This document shows, piece by piece, positions 46,001-46,752 of a stretch of 46,752 bases of DNA (its first letter is position 1; the number at the start of each line of letters is the position of its first letter). Position numbers and translations under genes: made by a program. The notes below the pieces were generated by a model. That model was given only the letters and a program-made list of their open reading frames with translations, did not search any database and was not told the origin of the DNA. The stretch is from Ornithinibacillus scapharcae TW25 (lineage in GTDB: Bacteria; Bacillota; Bacilli; Bacillales; Amphibacillaceae): NCBI RefSeq assembly GCF_000190475.1, contig NZ_AEWH01000064.1, positions 1-46,752 on the forward strand. Reading direction: 5' to 3'.

Positions 46001-46121
46001 TTATGATGGACTCCTCTGTGTCAACTGTATTAGCGCCTCCCCAGCCATCACGACTATGATTCCACATGTCTGCAACTCTTGAAGCATAACTTTCATCGTA
46101 TTTTACGATTTTGATATCCAT
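43023..46121 (-). CDS. Giant fusion: GNAT acetyltransferase plus large beta-rich region of unknown function
   Basis: This protein is about 1032 residues. Residues 1-150 are a GNAT domain (IKIVKYDESYASRVADMWNHSRDGW ... LNVRDDYHGKKIGKKLLLTALEE, then TKAVPLYKKCGF). The rest (about 175-1030) is not recognised; it looks beta-rich, with short Ig-like stretches (for example YPVRYSITNKSSKPLHIDI, and ESVFYLDLKNNFSEKVRFELEFP) and a Trp-rich segment (PKLWWNPWSGGLWSGL) that recalls carbohydrate-active or mutarotase-like folds. There is no signal peptide, so it is presumably cytosolic. I chose the ATG at 46119-46121, 11 bases after AAGGGAG, because GNAT homology begins there; the frame extends 46 codons upstream without supporting features. 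Its neighbours give no clue to the substrate. Confidence 0.7.
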   Translation of the reverse strand: MDIKIVKYDESYASRVADMWNHSRDGWGGANTVDTEESIINRERNSTNIHTYLALEGEKVVGYCGFSEYRDDEGALYIPLLNVRDDYHGKKIGKKLLLTALEETIHLKWPRLDLYTWSGNTKAVPLYKKCGFFWEDRDDSTHLMNFMPTVLHTEAVADFFQDTSWYDASTREIEVKPDGRVENDFHYYEYKWEKENAELRMEFERTGRGIRLIETKDYIISANIPEHQLVFGDHYPVRYSITNKSSKPLHIDIKGISDKNIRFSLEKSLEVIDSAEVTGTFYIGPIEEEQNSFRTHPTVQSVVTINGKQAVFKVGILPKYPAQVAAYFPEDLSFVGKESVFYLDLKNNFSEKVRFELEFPVSKLMDIQSSKLNIEIDPKNKQSIAIPFVVKAHGYYDAALQVRAIKENGDVVDFTRLIGIPLRGIGASFYGEDEEIIQLFNGQYFTQLKKQGNTIQVGRKKLESSINILTPKIGKPYSEEIAKAKYEEKEFFKESGYVGAKVTYILEAFPNIKVHFILKLYSEGLVEHYYEVENMLDVQTEQPIWINQSIHLGLERAVIPYRGEVVEMNDSIGNMYSNWDDSHITENWLFAKGASDPIGLCWHADEKIHFGSWHNYFEYNLGKIDGNSSSKTNSVYFSIGAFHDAEGLRAFAKQSSLTKKAKTVNQLMLTLSDRNPFVQGETVSLKVTDYKANNLHGEIVLLAANTKESTVAGFNREEQKREWDTNISLKDAPLVSTVKLKANLDAFLVEREALVIQQQNMDMKEEVIRDQGLQAWKINNGIIEIKAAPEFFPAVYSMTYEGHEWLETSYPIVQPKLWWNPWSGGLWSGLSEIRPHTLSKEKTVADFASLTDNKGNEWRGIKLSTTMEKNEEYKGLTIHQYFVLLPGTPVLCHVSKIVQHTGKLLHGEHWQSNAFFRPGADIQDNWMSVQDQHGDWIKVNAGKDENDITIDRNVIIGSNNRREHLHIIANRENTTKEAYINKEILLTGTWEQLTVTADTTYFTVPNFFVFGETVIPESAQHDLQNIRFGNSC

Positions 46122-46166
46122 AAAAATTCCAACTCCCTTTTCATTCAGAAATAACTCATTTTCCAT

Positions 46167-46200
46167 AAAAAAAGAACCACTCAAACGAGAATGGTTCTTT
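46167..46200 (-). terminator. Hairpin terminator just before the GNAT fusion gene
   Basis: AAAGAACCA pairs with TGGTTCTTT, followed by TTTTTTT on the minus strand, only about 45 bases before the fusion gene's ATG. It could be an attenuator for that gene as well as a second stop for the upstream tiny gene. Confidence 0.7.
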
Positions 46201-46245
46201 AATACCAGAATATTTTCGATAGCTATGTATACTATCATTAAAAAA

Positions 46246-46273
46246 CCATAGGAATGCACAATACACCCTATGG
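46246..46273 (-). terminator. Terminator of the 24-codon gene
   Basis: CCATAGG pairs with CCTATGG, followed by TTTTTT on the minus strand, 23 bases after the stop codon of the tiny gene. Confidence 0.7.
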
Positions 46274-46295
46274 AACGAATAGACGATAAATTAAT

Positions 46296-46370
46296 TTAAC
46301 GGTAATGGGTTACAGTAGGTTGTACTTGCTTGATATTCAATTTAGCTAGAGTCTTCATTACGTTAATCAT
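46296..46370 (-). CDS. 24-residue peptide gene with its own promoter and terminator
   Basis: The frame starts at the ATG 46368-46370 and reads MINVMKTLAKLNIKQVQPTV and four more residues (ending T-H-Y-R). A textbook AAAGGAGG lies nine bases upstream. A near-consensus promoter lies some 65 bases before it, and a terminator follows the stop. The peptide is basic and amphipathic with no signal sequence. A longer frame is open upstream but is rich in unlikely residues and lacks a site. I do not recognise a family; it may be a peptide gene or a small RNA that also encodes a peptide. Confidence 0.6.
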   Translation of the reverse strand: MINVMKTLAKLNIKQVQPTVTHYR

Positions 46371-46419
46371 GTCATACAACCTCCTTTTATAATTCTGAAT
46401 GTTTTTTACTTCTTTAGTA

Positions 46420-46448
46420 TACAGAAAATTTTTAGTTGTGTAAACCCG
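46420..46448 (-). promoter_or_regulatory. Strong promoter of the 24-codon gene
   Basis: On the minus strand TTTACA, a 17-bp spacer (CAACTAAAAATTTTCTG) and TATACT form a near-consensus sigma-A promoter. Confidence 0.75.
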
Positions 46449-46752
46449 TTTTTTTCCAAGAGACATTGTTTTTACCACTGAATGATAAACTGTTTACCAA
46501 TACAAGACTTCCAGTAGACTTAAGATAAAAATCATATTTTTGGAATCAAAAGTTTTATACTTGTTAGTCAAATTTGATTTTCAATAAGGTCAGTCTTCCA
46601 TAAACGGGCAATATTGTGAATAAAAGAAAAGTTATTCACTTTGGCTTTTTGGGTTGTAAGTAAATCATCTTTAGCAAATATTTATAATAGGTATGTCCTT
46701 ACTCATGGCATTAAAAAGGTTAACTCCATTTTGATTTATCCTAATTCAAAAT
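46449..46752. other. Window edge, no gene assigned
   Basis: This AT-rich stretch holds no open frame with a ribosome site. On the minus strand a stretch of about 33 codons ending at 46568 reads like the end of a longer protein (KVNNFSFIHNIARLWKTDL); it could be a decayed transposase tail, but I cannot show it. Confidence 0.35.

Noticed and set aside
46568-46680. Possible transposase tail on the minus strand at the window edge
   Set aside because: About 33 codons with a protein-like ending, but no start, no catalytic motif and no inverted repeats; too little to call a mobile element.

Overview
The window reads as a chromosomal segment of a low-GC, Gram-positive, probably spore-forming Bacillaceae bacterium (Oceanobacillus/Virgibacillus/Gracilibacillus-like is an inference; no rRNA or other taxonomic marker is present). 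The signs are strong AGGAGG-type ribosome sites, frequent TTG/GTG starts, a CwlO-type endopeptidase, a T-box leader, GlpP-type antitermination, an MhqR-like operator and many U-tailed hairpin terminators. No rRNA, tRNA, CRISPR array, prophage or intact transposon was seen. Most genes lie on the minus strand.

Layout. 1-3.8 kb: a CNNM/CorC-type Mg2+ exporter with an unusual structured leader, a YitT membrane protein and a CwlO-like cell-wall hydrolase. 3.9-7 kb: the glyoxylate shunt operon aceB-aceA, plus a small Cys-rich (YhfH-like) protein. 7.1-11.4 kb: undecaprenyl-PP phosphatase uppP with a DedA protein, an AlkD-like HEAT-repeat protein, a luciferase-like oxidoreductase and a DUF1836 regulator. 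11.5-15.8 kb: a TrhA/hemolysin III protein, then a sugar ABC importer (binding lipoprotein and two permeases, no ATPase). 15.8-18.7 kb: two small low-complexity proteins, an M42 peptidase, a rhodanese and a decayed flavohemoprotein remnant. 18.7-21.9 kb: an ECF sigma / putative anti-sigma / 761-codon TPR membrane protein operon. 22-26 kb: a coiled-coil protein, aroD, and a T-box-controlled second-type metG interrupted by an in-frame amber codon. 26.2-28 kb: a second ECF sigma operon with an LCP-like protein and a 46-aa protein. 28.2-29.2 kb: GNAT and NUDIX. 29.3-32.8 kb: a response regulator / histidine kinase / third ECF sigma operon. 33-34.1 kb: an SPFH protein with a ribbon-helix-helix protein. 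34.2-34.5 kb: a gene-free GC-rich array of twelve 21-bp-phased units. 34.5-37.2 kb: an MhqR-type quinone/catechol detoxification operon. 37.5-38.5 kb: small lipo- and membrane proteins. 38.8-43 kb: glycerol catabolism, glpD-glpP-glpK. 43-46.1 kb: a giant protein joining a GNAT domain to about 850 residues of unrecognised, apparently beta-rich sequence. 46.2-46.5 kb: a self-contained 24-codon gene.

Themes: central carbon metabolism (glyoxylate shunt, glycerol, sugar import), envelope maintenance (CwlO, UppP/DedA, LCP, two-component system) and three separate ECF sigma modules, suggesting an organism heavily invested in envelope-stress signalling. The observations I rank highest are the 21-bp-phased array (34239-34475), the GNAT fusion protein, the leader of the Mg2+ exporter with competing base-pairing partners, the amber-interrupted T-box metG, and the 24-codon gene.
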